This document shows positions 16,477-25,041 of a stretch of DNA of 64,000 bases, in pieces. Origin of the DNA: Agrobacterium rubi TR3 = NBRC 13261 (GTDB taxonomy: Bacteria; Pseudomonadota; Alphaproteobacteria; Rhizobiales; Rhizobiaceae). Every line of letters begins with the position of its first letter. Within the stretch, counting starts at the first letter, position 1. A model generated the notes under the pieces. The model saw only the letters and a program-made list of their open reading frames with translations, did no database searches and was not told where the DNA came from. The stretch covers positions 83,735 through 147,734 of the forward strand of contig NZ_BBJU01000015.1 of NCBI RefSeq assembly GCF_000739935.1, given 5' to 3'. The translations under genes and the position numbers were made by a program.

Positions 16477-17058
16477 ATGGTCTCCGGACTTGCCACTTCC
16501 GTCAAGCTTCTGTCCACGGAGCTTGCGTTGAAAGCCATTCAATCCCACGAAGCCGCAGCTCCGCACAGGGCGCACTTCAGCCAATCCGAAACCGATGAGG
16601 AGGTCTCTCATATCGAGACGACGATCATCGGTTCGACGCCGACACCCGCCGACGAGCCTGTCGACGCTGATACGACCGATATCGACCTCACCTGCGCCAT
16701 TACAGATCCTGCCTTCTTGAAAAGCCTGAAGACAAGGCTGCTCGAAATGTCAGACGATCCCACATGCGCGTTTCAGGGACAGGCCATGCTCAAAGCAGCT
16801 GACGCCAGCACCCTCAAAATCTTCGACCCCATCGAAGGCGTGGTCCTCACCGCATGGGGCGATGCGGCCACGCAGGACGTTCCTGGCACGATCGATGCCA
16901 TCGGTTGGAGCCCGTTTCTCAAGCAGCATATTCAGCGTGAGCACGGCACGGCCTATGCCAAGGACGAAAACGGCAGCTACATCGATATCATGTCCGGCGA
17001 GAGCGCCTATTTCGGCAGCGTCGGCAACAAATATTACTATTTCACCTGGCCGCAATAA
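16477..17058 (+). CDS. Hypothetical protein, 193 aa
   Basis: I do not recognise a family. The N-terminal 70 residues are acidic and low in complexity (many Thr, Asp, Pro). The C-terminal 110 residues look folded, with DPIEGVVLTAWGDAATQDVPGTIDAIGWSPFLKQHI and aromatic-rich YFGSVGNKYYYFTWP at the end. There is no signal peptide or membrane helix. The gene lies just outside the left border of the integrated element and belongs to the host chromosome. Confidence 0.6.
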   Translation: MVSGLATSVKLLSTELALKAIQSHEAAAPHRAHFSQSETDEEVSHIETTIIGSTPTPADEPVDADTTDIDLTCAITDPAFLKSLKTRLLEMSDDPTCAFQGQAMLKAADASTLKIFDPIEGVVLTAWGDAATQDVPGTIDAIGWSPFLKQHIQREHGTAYAKDENGSYIDIMSGESAYFGSVGNKYYYFTWPQ

Positions 17059-17166
17059 GCCTATCGCCAGCATAGCCAATCTCCGGATTGGCTATGCTGG
17101 GTCGCGACCCAGCAATTCATGAATTGTTGTAGAATTGGAAAAAGGTACGGGGAATACCTTGAAGAC

Positions 17167-17213
17167 AATGGTCGGAGCGGCGGGATTCGAACCCACGACC
17201 CCTTGACCCCCAG
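17167..17213. repeat. attL: 47-bp copy of the tRNA-Pro 3' part
   Basis: These 47 bases match 29174-29220 exactly. They cover the CCA end, acceptor, T arm and anticodon region of tRNA-Pro in reverse orientation, then diverge. This is the left attachment site left by integration into the tRNA gene. The sequence is not a functional tRNA. Confidence 0.95.
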
Positions 17214-17348
17214 AAATATGCCGCGCCTAAAGAGACGCAACTATCCATAACGCCAAATTACATGCAATCCCTTGCCTCATAAGCGATTGTTCGATTATGT
17301 TGCCCGCTGTTATCAACACTGCGTAACGCCCTCTAACACACGAAATGT

Positions 17349-17366
17349 GTTACCCCGCGTTACCCC
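17349..17366 (+). promoter_or_regulatory. Tandem GTTACCCC repeats before the integrase, candidate Int arm sites
   Basis: Two copies of GTTACCCC (17349-17356, 17359-17366) lie one helical turn apart just upstream of the integrase ATG. Reverse copies occur at 17436-17450 inside its first codons, and two GTTACCC copies lie near the right end (29097-29115). An overlapping dyad, TAACACA (17334-17340) / TGTGTTA (17346-17352), could be an autoregulatory operator. Confidence 0.5.
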
Positions 17367-17382
17367 AGAGGGCATTTGATCC

Positions 17383-18759
17383 ATGGCTAAACGCTCTGCG
17401 AAAACACTTACAATTCTCGCCGTAAAAGGCGCCCAGGGTAACGGGGTAACAAGACAGGAAATTCCAGACGCAGCTTTGCCGGGTCTGTATCTGGTCATCC
17501 AGCCTGGGGGCTCGAAGTCGTGGGCGTTGCGGTATCGGCAAGATGGAAAGCCTGCGAAATTGACACTCGGGCCGGTAATCAACGAGCGAGAAAGCCCCCT
17601 CGATGGCGATCCTTCTATCGGCAGTGGCATGACCCTCACAGAGGCGCGCAAGGTTGCCAGACGAGAGCTTCAGGCTTTGACCGAGGGACAGAGCCTGGCG
17701 CGGAGAAAAGCTGAAGTTGCTGTCCTGGCGGCTTCCAAAGCTTTGGACGAAGACTTCCTCGTAGAGCGCTTGGCCTCGAAGTTTATCGAGCGGTACGCAA
17801 AACCAAAGAACAAGACGTGGACCGAGACGGAGCGGCAATTCAAGAAAGAGATCGGATATCGCGACGAAGCCACCGGCACCACATTCAAGGCCGACTGGTT
17901 CGGTCGCGACGTTCGAGATTTGCGGAAGGCAGACGTGGTGAAGCTGCTGGACTCGATCGTTGATCGAGGCAGTGCGATCACCAGTAACCGAGTTTATGCG
18001 ACGTTGAGCACTTGGTTTGGCTGGATGGTCGGCCGCGATATCATCGCTTCAAATCCAATGACAGGTCTAAGGAAGCTTAGCGTCGAGTCCTCTCGTGATC
18101 GCATCCTTACAGATGACGAACTCCGCGTTTTCTGGGCTGCTACGCTGGCGCACCCTTATCCGTTTGGTCCAATGTGGCGATTGCTGCTTGTTACAGCGCA
18201 ACGCCGTCAGGAGGTTGCCGGATTGGAATGGTCTGAGTTGTCTCTTGGCGACGACCCACACTGGCTGCTCCCACGTTCGCGTTCAAAGAATGGCCGAGAG
18301 AATTTCTTGCCCTTGTGCGACATGGGCAAAGCTGAACTAAAAGCGATTGATCGCCAGAAGGGGCAAAGATTTGTCTTCAGCACCACTGGGCAGACCGCAG
18401 TAAGCGGTTTCTCACGTTCAAAAGCGAGGCTGGACGCCACTATGGTCGCGATAATGCAGCAGGAGGCCAATGAGCGAGGTGAAGACGCGTCTAAGGTGAG
18501 ACTGCAACAATGGGGGCTGCACGACCTGCGACGCACAGCAGCCTCAGGAATGGCGCGACTAGGACAACCAATCCACGTGATCGAGGCAATTTTGAACCAC
18601 ACTGGAGGGTCTATTTCAGGGGTCGCTGCGGTCTATAATCGACATGACTATCGTGATGAAAAGCGATCCGCATTGATTGCGTGGGAAGATTTCGTCTCAC
18701 GCTTGGTCACAACAGAATCGGCGGGAAATGTCATTCAGCTCCGGAACGGCCGGTTGTAG
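17383..18759 (+). CDS. int: Tyrosine recombinase / integrase (P4-like)
   Basis: A 458-residue site-specific recombinase. The N-terminal part (about 1-110) is the Arm-DNA-binding (DUF4102-type) domain, followed by a core-binding region (about 125-225) and the catalytic domain. Catalytic residues are R274 in TAQRRQEV, H380 and R383 in HDLRRT, H406 in NHTGG and the nucleophile Y418 in VYNRHDY. P4-like integrases commonly use tRNA 3' ends, which agrees with attL 170 nt upstream and the tRNA-Pro at the other end. It should insert and, with the AlpA-like protein, excise the element. Confidence 0.95.
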   Translation: MAKRSAKTLTILAVKGAQGNGVTRQEIPDAALPGLYLVIQPGGSKSWALRYRQDGKPAKLTLGPVINERESPLDGDPSIGSGMTLTEARKVARRELQALTEGQSLARRKAEVAVLAASKALDEDFLVERLASKFIERYAKPKNKTWTETERQFKKEIGYRDEATGTTFKADWFGRDVRDLRKADVVKLLDSIVDRGSAITSNRVYATLSTWFGWMVGRDIIASNPMTGLRKLSVESSRDRILTDDELRVFWAATLAHPYPFGPMWRLLLVTAQRRQEVAGLEWSELSLGDDPHWLLPRSRSKNGRENFLPLCDMGKAELKAIDRQKGQRFVFSTTGQTAVSGFSRSKARLDATMVAIMQQEANERGEDASKVRLQQWGLHDLRRTAASGMARLGQPIHVIEAILNHTGGSISGVAAVYNRHDYRDEKRSALIAWEDFVSRLVTTESAGNVIQLRNGRL

Positions 18760-18859
18760 TCGAAGAATATTTTGCATCCGCTCAAGCCTGGGAAAATCTG
18801 CTTACATGTCAATTACTTCGTCAAATACGTGATCGCTTTGGGCGCGATTTTCATTGTAC

Positions 18860-18877
18860 AAAACGAGTATTCGTTTT
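18860..18877. promoter_or_regulatory. Inverted repeat upstream of the AlpA-like gene
   Basis: Arms AAAACGA and TCGTTTT flank GTAT in an AT-rich 240-nt gap (18760-18999) between int and the excisionase gene. It may be an operator or a weak int terminator. No clear -35/-10 pair was assigned. Confidence 0.35.
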
Positions 18878-18999
18878 AGTGCGCATTATTTGAAACAGTA
18901 TAAACTGCAACCTCACTCATCAATCTAGCAACTTTCAGTGCGTTTTTCGTTGTATATCGTGATGTAATATTTGCCATAGTTACGCAAATGGAGACAATC

Positions 19000-19206
19000 A
19001 TGAATAGCAGCGCTGTAGAAAACGAAAATATATACATAACTGCACCCGAGGTCGTCCGACGGTATCATATCACGAGCATGACGCTTCATCGTTGGTTAAA
19101 AGACGATGGTCTCAATTTTCCCCGTCCCATGGTTGTTCGCAAGCGCCGGCTATTTGTGGCAGCCGAGCTAGACGCTTTCGATGAGCAGCAGAGGGCAGCC
19201 CGATGA
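19000..19206 (+). CDS. AlpA-like helix-turn-helix regulator / excisionase
   Basis: A 68-residue DNA-binding protein with a MerR/AlpA-type winged helix-turn-helix: ITAPEVVRRYHITSMTLHRWLKDDGLNFPRPMVVRKRRLFVAAELDAF. AlpA proteins in P4-like elements and in Gram-negative PICIs activate int transcription and excision. I chose the ATG at 19000 because GGAG lies 6 nt upstream; another ATG at 18988 overlaps that site. The stop overlaps the next gene by 4 nt, so the genes through 20152 are translationally coupled. Confidence 0.8.
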   Translation: MNSSAVENENIYITAPEVVRRYHITSMTLHRWLKDDGLNFPRPMVVRKRRLFVAAELDAFDEQQRAAR

Positions 19207-19433
19207 AAATCAAATTGAGCAAGACGGTTTTCATCACTCTCAATGACGACGGCTCAATCACGCAGCAGTCAGAATCTTCCGTCGCAATTCCTGGTTTACC
19301 TGAGATCCAAATCCACGGCTTCGGCGCTGTCCAGGACTGGCTAGGCGTGTTGCTTCGTGAGGGTCGATCTGACCTGATCGAGGCTGTCCAGCGCCTCCTG
19401 AACGCCGCTGAAGGCGACGGAGGCGCGAAATGA
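19203..19433 (+). CDS. Hypothetical element protein, 76 aa
   Basis: No family is recognised. The N-terminal half is beta-rich (MKIKLSKTVFITLNDDGSI) and the C-terminal half has an amphipathic helix. It overlaps both neighbours by 4 nt (ATGA), which strongly supports expression as part of the early operon with the AlpA-like and replication-like genes. Confidence 0.6.
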   Translation: MKIKLSKTVFITLNDDGSITQQSESSVAIPGLPEIQIHGFGAVQDWLGVLLREGRSDLIEAVQRLLNAAEGDGGAK

Positions 19434-20152
19434 AGGCGGAGCGGTTGTCGGCTGCAAAAGACGCGCTTGGCAGTTTGCAGGAACAGCCAGGCTTTGACCT
19501 GAGCGATTTCCAGAAATGGGAGTTGGCGGATTTTTCATCTCGGTTTGGTATTTCGACGGAGGATGCTCGAAAACTCTGCCGAGAGACGGAGCGTCATGAG
19601 GTTGCAGTTGGTTTCACCCGTCTGAAGCTGTGGCATGACGCCATATTGGTCAATGCGACGATGTCAGCGGTGGAAAAGGTCGCAGCTCTCCGCGTTTGGT
19701 CTTTTGTCAACCACAGCCATCTGTACGCGTGGCCATCACAGGATCGGCTAGCAAAGGAGCTCGGATACTCCCGAGGTCCGAACCTTGGAAAGGCTCTCCG
19801 TCGTTCATTTGAACTAGGTGCGTATTCGCCAGTGCCAATAAGGGATCTTCCTATCGATCTCCGGGACATGGCCGTGAAGGGTTCTGGCCGATCAATGCGT
19901 GGCGTGGCGTACCGGTTGAATCCGGTTGAAAAATGGGCCGAAGAAGCTGCAGCTTTTGCCTCGTTGCAAAAAGGTGACATGTTCCGTGGTGGAACACTGG
20001 AAGGTTCCATGGCGCACCACCTTAACAGTGAACTGAACCATCAACTGGCTGCGCCAGCTTCTCCATACATATCTGTTGGAGAGTCACCACTGACGTTTCA
20101 ACCAGTGGATAGCTCTCAGTATGGCAATGATGGAGGTAAACTCTATGGTTGA
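19430..20152 (+). CDS. Winged-helix replication-initiator-like protein
   Basis: A 240-residue protein with a central winged-helix region (about residues 62-140), seen in VEKVAALRVWSFVNHSHLYAWPSQDRLAKELGYSR. This arrangement, a short helix, a Trp-Pro-Ser turn and a recognition helix, is typical of HTH proteins that open replication initiators of plasmids and small phages. The C-terminus is low complexity, and no primase or helicase motif is seen. Its place after the AlpA-like gene matches the rep slot of P4/PICI-like elements, so a role in satellite replication is a reasonable inference. It could instead be a transcription regulator. Confidence 0.5.
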   Translation: MKAERLSAAKDALGSLQEQPGFDLSDFQKWELADFSSRFGISTEDARKLCRETERHEVAVGFTRLKLWHDAILVNATMSAVEKVAALRVWSFVNHSHLYAWPSQDRLAKELGYSRGPNLGKALRRSFELGAYSPVPIRDLPIDLRDMAVKGSGRSMRGVAYRLNPVEKWAEEAAAFASLQKGDMFRGGTLEGSMAHHLNSELNHQLAAPASPYISVGESPLTFQPVDSSQYGNDGGKLYG

Positions 20153-20429
20153 GCTGTTTGTTCTGGATCAAAGCGATGAAGTGCTTGTGCGGCTGGAGGC
20201 TGCCAAACTGTGCGGTAAGCGCCAACTCACCAAGATCAATCGTCTGCGAGAGTTGGAGCGCCAGTTAATCCTCGAGGCAGTGAGAGGAGGAGCGAAGCGG
20301 TGGGAGGCAATCAAGCGTGCCGACGAGTTTGCTGCTGCCCTTGGAGTGCGCTTAGCCATCATAGAGGAACGCTCTTTGCGGCCAAGCGCTACAGTTCTCG
20401 GTCTTCCACACGCGAGGGCAGCGCTATGA
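20145..20429 (+). CDS. Hypothetical element protein, 94 aa
   Basis: No family is recognised. The protein is mostly helical and charged, with a central LRELERQLILEAVRGGAKRWEAIKRADEFAAALGV region that could be a coiled coil or DNA-binding helix pair. The ATG at 20145 is preferred: GGAGG lies 8 nt upstream, and the start overlaps the previous gene by 8 nt. Confidence 0.55.
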   Translation: MVELFVLDQSDEVLVRLEAAKLCGKRQLTKINRLRELERQLILEAVRGGAKRWEAIKRADEFAAALGVRLAIIEERSLRPSATVLGLPHARAAL

Positions 20430-20617
20430 GCCGCGTCATGGACTGTGCCGTCCAAGCAATGGTGATGATGGAGACGCTCCGCCCGCGCTCCCCCCCACGG
20501 GTAGGTTCTTCCCGGCCCACCCCCCACCGCCCGCGGGTCATCTGCAGCGCACTTTGTGACATGCGAATACGCTTTTTGAATCGCGTTTCCATTTCCGTTT
20601 TCAGGAGGAAAAGATGA
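20426..20617 (+). CDS. Doubtful 63-aa ORF in GC-rich packaging-like region
   Basis: The frame starts by a 4-nt overlap with the previous gene and ends by a 4-nt overlap with the Nu1-like gene. Its product is Arg/Pro-rich and unlike normal protein. The DNA below (20475-20550) has unusual C-runs and dyads, so it is more likely a non-coding packaging site that happens to be open. Translation cannot be excluded because of the perfect coupling on both sides. Confidence 0.3.
   Translation: MSRVMDCAVQAMVMMETLRPRSPPRVGSSRPTPHRPRVICSALCDMRIRFLNRVSISVFRRKR
20475..20550. other. Candidate cos/packaging site upstream of Nu1-like gene
   Basis: A GC-rich block with a run of seven C, the GGGTAGGTTCTTCCC dyad-like core, and a CCGCCCGCGGG stretch lies about 65 nt before the terminase small-subunit gene. 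Lambda-type cos sites are in this position relative to nu1. The identification is by position and base composition only. Confidence 0.35.
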
Positions 20618-21183
20618 ACGATATCAACGAAATTGAAGTTTCGGCTCGACAACTTGCGGAAATGCTTGGCGTTTCAGACCGCCGCGTCCGGCAATTGGCA
20701 GACCAGGGGGTGGTTGTTCGAGGCGGAAAGACCGGCCGCTATCTGCTTTCAGCTTCGGTCAAAGGCTACGTTTCAGAAACCAAAGCCGCTTCGACTGACG
20801 AGGCGGGCCAATTGCTGATCGCGATGCGGAAACAAAAGCTTGACCGTGAAAAGCTGAAGTCCCGGATCTCTGACGGCGAGCTGATCGAGGTCGGAGCGTT
20901 CGATCTGCACGCAATCGGCGTTCGACGCGCCCTCGAAAAGAGCTCGCAAGTTTTGGACCGCGCATTGATGCCCGTGCTGAAGAATGCGTCTGCCGTGAAC
21001 ACAGTCGTTAACGCGTACCATGACGCTTTGCAGAGCTGGCTGGATGCCGCTGAAACCGTAATCAAGCGCGGTGCCGACCAGCAAGATCTGAATGAGTTTT
21101 TCGGAGGCCAAGCAACGCCTAGCGAAGCTCGCAAGGCAGCTCGCCGCAAACCACGCAAATCGGAGGCTTCCGTCGATGAATGA
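20614..21183 (+). CDS. Nu1-like phage terminase small subunit
   Basis: A 189-residue protein with an N-terminal winged helix-turn-helix (residues about 7-50, SARQLAEMLGVSDRRVRQLADQGVVVRGGKTGRY) that recognises cos DNA in lambda gpNu1. A long helical middle (LLIAMRKQKLDREKLKSRISDGELIEV) has the usual Nu1 assembly region, and the tail is basic. It should direct packaging of the element or interfere with a helper. No large terminase gene is present in the element, so a partner must come from elsewhere. The start overlaps the previous frame by 4 nt. Confidence 0.8.
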   Translation: MNDINEIEVSARQLAEMLGVSDRRVRQLADQGVVVRGGKTGRYLLSASVKGYVSETKAASTDEAGQLLIAMRKQKLDREKLKSRISDGELIEVGAFDLHAIGVRRALEKSSQVLDRALMPVLKNASAVNTVVNAYHDALQSWLDAAETVIKRGADQQDLNEFFGGQATPSEARKAARRKPRKSEASVDE

Positions 21184-21538
21184 TTTTGTGACCCAAAAAC
21201 GTGAACTGTTAATTCGGTCCGTCTCGAAGATCCTGACGCCGAGACCCCGCGAAGTCCGAGAGATGCCTTTCCGGCAACGCGTGCTCCGGGTCAATGCTGA
21301 AGTCGACCGGCTCGTGTTGGCAAAGGCCGTTGCCGATGGTGCCACCGTCGTCCCAGATCCGGTCGTGCCGCACGCGCTACGGTTCAGCCTGAAAACACGG
21401 GCGTGGCTCGAATTGCTCGAGCCAGAGTTGGCGGGGGCGACAGGCCGCGAACCGTTGTCACGCAAAATGTTGAAATCGCTGTCGATGAATGGCCTGCTCA
21501 CCCACCTTGAAGACGAAATCGGAAGGCACACGAAATGA
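21176..21538 (+). CDS. Hypothetical element protein, 120 aa
   Basis: No recognised family. It begins with MNDFVTQKRELLIRSVSKIL and is helical and basic, with an Arg-rich mid-section (PRPREVREMPFRQRVLRVNAEVDRL). I use the ATG at 21176 because GGAGG precedes it; the longer frame to 21092 overlaps the Nu1-like gene heavily. Start and stop overlap both neighbours, so it is part of the packaging-linked operon. Confidence 0.6.
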   Translation: MNDFVTQKRELLIRSVSKILTPRPREVREMPFRQRVLRVNAEVDRLVLAKAVADGATVVPDPVVPHALRFSLKTRAWLELLEPELAGATGREPLSRKMLKSLSMNGLLTHLEDEIGRHTK

Positions 21539-21774
21539 CCAGCACAATCGCAGTAATTTCCGCTCGGGTGGTCTGCCAAGCGATCCAGCTTGAAGACGGC
21601 CGAACCATCGCGATCGAACTTACAAACCCGCTGCCGCAGTTCGCGATCGTTCGTCGAGAAGGAGACGACGTCTCTATCCTCGCAATGAGAGAGGACGAAG
21701 AGACCGCAGTCGCGGAAGCACAGCGGATTGCTGGCCAGCTCGAAGCCCTTTCGAACGCGGGGGCGATCCATTGA
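21535..21774 (+). CDS. Hypothetical element protein, 79 aa
   Basis: No recognised family. It is a small beta-then-helix protein with an acidic C-terminal half (REDEETAVAEAQRIAGQLEAL). It is coupled by 4-nt overlaps to the gene before and after, which supports real translation. Confidence 0.55.
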   Translation: MTSTIAVISARVVCQAIQLEDGRTIAIELTNPLPQFAIVRREGDDVSILAMREDEETAVAEAQRIAGQLEALSNAGAIH

Positions 21775-22091
21775 AATACGACGCCGACGACGAACTGCCG
21801 TTTTACGATCGACCAGAACTCACGCTTGATCGCCTGGTGCGATTCATAGTCGTTGCTGAAAACGTGCCAGGGAGCGATTTCTGCAAATCCGGTTGCATGG
21901 GTACCGCCACACGGATCGCTTTAGAGCTCGGGCTCACGGTCGAACAGGCCCATCACCGGGTTTTCGCTCGGTATGAGGATTATTTCAAAATGTTCGATCT
22001 CGACCGAGCGGCTTTCATTCGTGGTGCAGCTCTATTGCGGTCTCAGTACGGTGACGAAAGATTGCGCGAACTTTATGCGCTGAAACAATGA
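21771..22091 (+). CDS. Hypothetical element protein, 106 aa
   Basis: No recognised family. It starts with TTG at 21771 inside a TTGA overlap with the upstream stop. It has two cysteines close together (DFCKSGCMGTAT) and a helical C-terminus with LGLTVEQAHHRVFARYEDYF. It is the last gene of the rightward early run and is followed by a hairpin. A regulatory or structural role cannot be chosen. Confidence 0.55.
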   Translation: MKYDADDELPFYDRPELTLDRLVRFIVVAENVPGSDFCKSGCMGTATRIALELGLTVEQAHHRVFARYEDYFKMFDLDRAAFIRGAALLRSQYGDERLRELYALKQ

Positions 22092-22094
22092 TTG

Positions 22095-22115
22095 AGGGGC
22101 CGAAAGGCCCCTTCT
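22095..22115. terminator. Hairpin between convergent operon and tape-measure gene
   Basis: A 7-bp perfect stem AGGGGCC (22095-22101) / GGCCCCT (22106-22112) with a GAAA loop, followed by TCTTT. It probably ends the rightward transcript. Confidence 0.6.
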
Positions 22116-22119
22116 TTGG

Positions 22120-24921
22120 TCAATCGCCGTATGTTGTTCCAGAAAACACGGTCTGTTCGGACCGGCGCAATTGGCTGCTGATGATCTGCGCAATCTCTTG
22201 CGCCTGCGATCGGGCATTGTCGCCTTTGATGATGAAAGTGTTGCTGATCTGAGGAGCAGCTCGAGCCCCTGAATCGCTGCCACCACCTGGCGTAATGAAG
22301 CCGTCGGCTCCTGGAGTGTAGAACTCCGTTCCTTTGCCACCCACCGGATAGGTCACACCGGCCTTTACCGGCCCGCCCCTGCGCCGTGGGTGGCCAACGC
22401 CACCTGATGCTGGTGCAGTGGCTCCGCTGCTGACAGCGAGTCCTGACGTCTCTCCACGCAGCACAGCGGCCAAGCTGCGGGCGAGCCCAAGGGCGCGCTC
22501 GAGTCGACCAGTGTTGACGTCGGGGTTTCCGACGACGTTAAGCTGCGTTTCGATTTCAGAACCAATGCGGTTGGCTTCGGCTTCGGCCTGCGCGCCACCG
22601 GTCGTCAACGCGGCGACGTATTCACGCATACCTTGTTGAGCTGCGAACGGCCATGACACGGTCGATTCCGCTATGGACGCTTGCAAGGGTGCAGCACCTG
22701 CGTTTCTTGCGGATGCTGCTGATGCACTGCGAGCGTTTGCTGCATCTTTTTCACCGTTCAATCTCGCTGCGGTGGCTCGAGCTTCATCACGCATCTTCTG
22801 CCGGTCTTCCGGGGAAGCATTGACATAGGGGTTGTCGGCCGTACTGCCCTGCTGCGATAGAAGGGCGGTTAAGGCCAGCAAACCAGGTGTACGGGACACA
22901 AGCCCGCCAATCCTTGATGCCACCCCACCTGTCGCGCCCCCCGCAGCCCCACCGCCGCCGCCCGTGATGCGGCCAATCAGACCGGTAGCGCCTTTGAACG
23001 CAGCAAAGCCGGCAAGCAGAGCAATGCCACCACCGATGGCTTCGATCAGTCTGCGCGTACTATCCGACAAACCGATGAAGCCATCGATGACTGCGTTTGT
23101 CTGGTTGATCAATGGCCGCGTTGCGAACTCCCAATCCTGCCCAACGCGAGTGAGCGCGGTTTCAATGGTACCGGTCAGCTTGGTATAATCACCATACAAG
23201 CCTTCGTTCGCCTTTGTGCCGATGTCATTGGCGACACCTGCCGGAACGTTCTGCATCTTCTTCAGGAGCTCCTGGAACAGAGGCCACTGCTGGAAGATCA
23301 TGTTGGCGCGGCCACCCTGCTTGTCCGTGAAGAAAGCATTGAGATTGCCGAGTGTCGGATCACTGGCGGCAATAGCGTTGAGCAAGCCCGTCGCGTCCAC
23401 ACTCTCGATCGAGTATTTCTGGTAGGCAGCCAGCTCTCTGGCCAAGGCTTTGGAGTCCTGCACGGACACCTTGCCCTTGCTGTCGGCAAACAGCGGGGCG
23501 AGAATATCGCCCATCTGCGTGACGAACTCGCCGCTGTCTGAAATGACCGACTGGCTTTCACCGGTATCGGGGTTCACGAACTCCCCATTGTCTATGAGAT
23601 CGGCAACTTCTTTCCGCATTTCCAGCGTCAACCGCTGGCCGAAGTTGTTCTTCATCAAGATGCCAAGACCGTCAGCATTCATGGTGTCGATAGACGTGAA
23701 CTTGTTGTAGTCGATCCCCATAGCCGCGAGCGAGTCCCGACCCTTCTTGGTTGGAGCAACCAGCTTCGATGCTGCCGAGCGTGCGAACACACCAGCCTCG
23801 TCGCCTCGCACGCCGGACTGGCGAAGGATCATACCCATGGCAGCCATGTATTCGTCCGGCAGTTTTGCGCCCGTGGTAGGTGCGCCGCCGTACTTGATGA
23901 ACTGGCTGACGTCCTCGTTCGACATACCGCCGTTCTTTGCCATCCACACCATGAAGTCGACGAAGTTGGAAACCGCCTTGGTGTCCTTGATGTCGATGCG
24001 TTTGGACAGCGCAGACCCGGTAACGGCTTCCGCACCTTCCTCCAGCGTCACGCCCATGGCGAGGGCATAGTCGGTGATCTTGTCTGTCAGGCTCATGATG
24101 GTTTTCGTGTCGCGGATACCGCGCTGAAGAACCGTTGTTTGAGCCTGCACGACGTCGACGTTCGAGAACCGGGTGTCACCACCGATCTTTTCAGCCTGAC
24201 GGTTCAGCGTCTTGCGTTCGTCGGGATTGAAGCCGCCGAGGGCTGACTGAAACGCTGCCTCTTTATCGAAGTTGACCGCGTAGCCGAAGGCCTTTTTCGC
24301 CGCGCTCTGGCCGGCGTTGGCGAGAGCGCCGCCGACAACGGCACCGCCGAGGTCTGCGCCGACACTACCGCCGCCTGAAGGGCGCACTGGCCGTGGTGAC
24401 CGTTTGCGAGCCTCCCTGTCAAGCTGACGCATTTTTACAATGGTTTGAGCCAGCTCACTACGGATCTGCTTCTGAGAACTTGCCACGCCAGAACGGCCGG
24501 CAACACCGAAGGAACGCAGGGAGCGCTCTGATGCTTTGACGGCAGCGCCTTGCTGCTTGAAGGCTTCCGTCGTGCTTTTCAGCGTAGCGCGCGCGGTGCG
24601 CAGATCCGCTTCCATTTTCTTGGTGGGCTTGGCGACCGACGACAAGGCCTTCTCAAGGCCCTGCACGTTGGCGCGCGCGGTGCGCAGCTGGACCGCCGTA
24701 TCCTTCAGGCCTCGCCGCGTCTCACGGAAATCTCCGATCGCAGTGGCCTTCTTCTGCAAATATTCAAGCTGTTTAACGAGGCGCTTGACCTCTGGAGTGC
24801 CAGACTTGCCGAGGCGACCTAGAGCGCCATCGATGCCCTTGAGGGAAGCCGCGACCCCTCTTGACGGACCGCTGACCGAGTCGACGAGCTGAAGGCGCAA
24901 TACCGCTGTGCGAGAGACCAT
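22120..24921 (-). CDS. Phage tail tape measure protein (TP901 type)
   Basis: A 933-residue protein that sets tail length and occupies the tail tube in siphoviruses and myoviruses. The long helical N-terminal region (about 1-165) is followed by the TP901-like core (about 200-640, with FSNVDVVQAQTTVLQRG, ALAMGVTLEEGAEAV and GGMSNEDVSQFIKYGGAPTTG). Then come a hydrophobic Gly-rich segment (about 650-690), an Ala-rich stretch, and a C-terminus with RRGGPVKAGVTYPVGGKGTEFYTPG, common in tape measures. It is the only tail gene in the element, is on the opposite strand to most others, and has no tail assembly chaperone upstream. The frame is intact over 2.8 kb. Confidence 0.88.
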   Translation of the reverse strand: MVSRTAVLRLQLVDSVSGPSRGVAASLKGIDGALGRLGKSGTPEVKRLVKQLEYLQKKATAIGDFRETRRGLKDTAVQLRTARANVQGLEKALSSVAKPTKKMEADLRTARATLKSTTEAFKQQGAAVKASERSLRSFGVAGRSGVASSQKQIRSELAQTIVKMRQLDREARKRSPRPVRPSGGGSVGADLGGAVVGGALANAGQSAAKKAFGYAVNFDKEAAFQSALGGFNPDERKTLNRQAEKIGGDTRFSNVDVVQAQTTVLQRGIRDTKTIMSLTDKITDYALAMGVTLEEGAEAVTGSALSKRIDIKDTKAVSNFVDFMVWMAKNGGMSNEDVSQFIKYGGAPTTGAKLPDEYMAAMGMILRQSGVRGDEAGVFARSAASKLVAPTKKGRDSLAAMGIDYNKFTSIDTMNADGLGILMKNNFGQRLTLEMRKEVADLIDNGEFVNPDTGESQSVISDSGEFVTQMGDILAPLFADSKGKVSVQDSKALARELAAYQKYSIESVDATGLLNAIAASDPTLGNLNAFFTDKQGGRANMIFQQWPLFQELLKKMQNVPAGVANDIGTKANEGLYGDYTKLTGTIETALTRVGQDWEFATRPLINQTNAVIDGFIGLSDSTRRLIEAIGGGIALLAGFAAFKGATGLIGRITGGGGGAAGGATGGVASRIGGLVSRTPGLLALTALLSQQGSTADNPYVNASPEDRQKMRDEARATAARLNGEKDAANARSASAASARNAGAAPLQASIAESTVSWPFAAQQGMREYVAALTTGGAQAEAEANRIGSEIETQLNVVGNPDVNTGRLERALGLARSLAAVLRGETSGLAVSSGATAPASGGVGHPRRRGGPVKAGVTYPVGGKGTEFYTPGADGFITPGGGSDSGARAAPQISNTFIIKGDNARSQAQEIAQIISSQLRRSEQTVFSGTTYGD

Positions 24922-25041
24922 TTTTCAATCCAATCGTGATCAGAGAAACTTATCGCGAAAATATTCCGCCATAAGAAAATCCTATCAGATATTTTGATCG
25001 CATGGTATGCGTGTTCATCTTACGTTCTCATGGAGGTCTCA

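Noticed and set aside
17167..17213. A second tRNA-Pro gene at the left border
   Set aside because: Only the 3' part matches; the sequence diverges after the anticodon region, so it is an att copy, not a tRNA.
18681..18893. A 70-residue ORF after the integrase
   Set aside because: It overlaps the end of int in another frame and has no ribosome site.
21092..21175. A longer start for the 120-residue element protein
   Set aside because: It would overlap the Nu1-like gene by about 90 nt; the GGAGG site supports the start at 21176.
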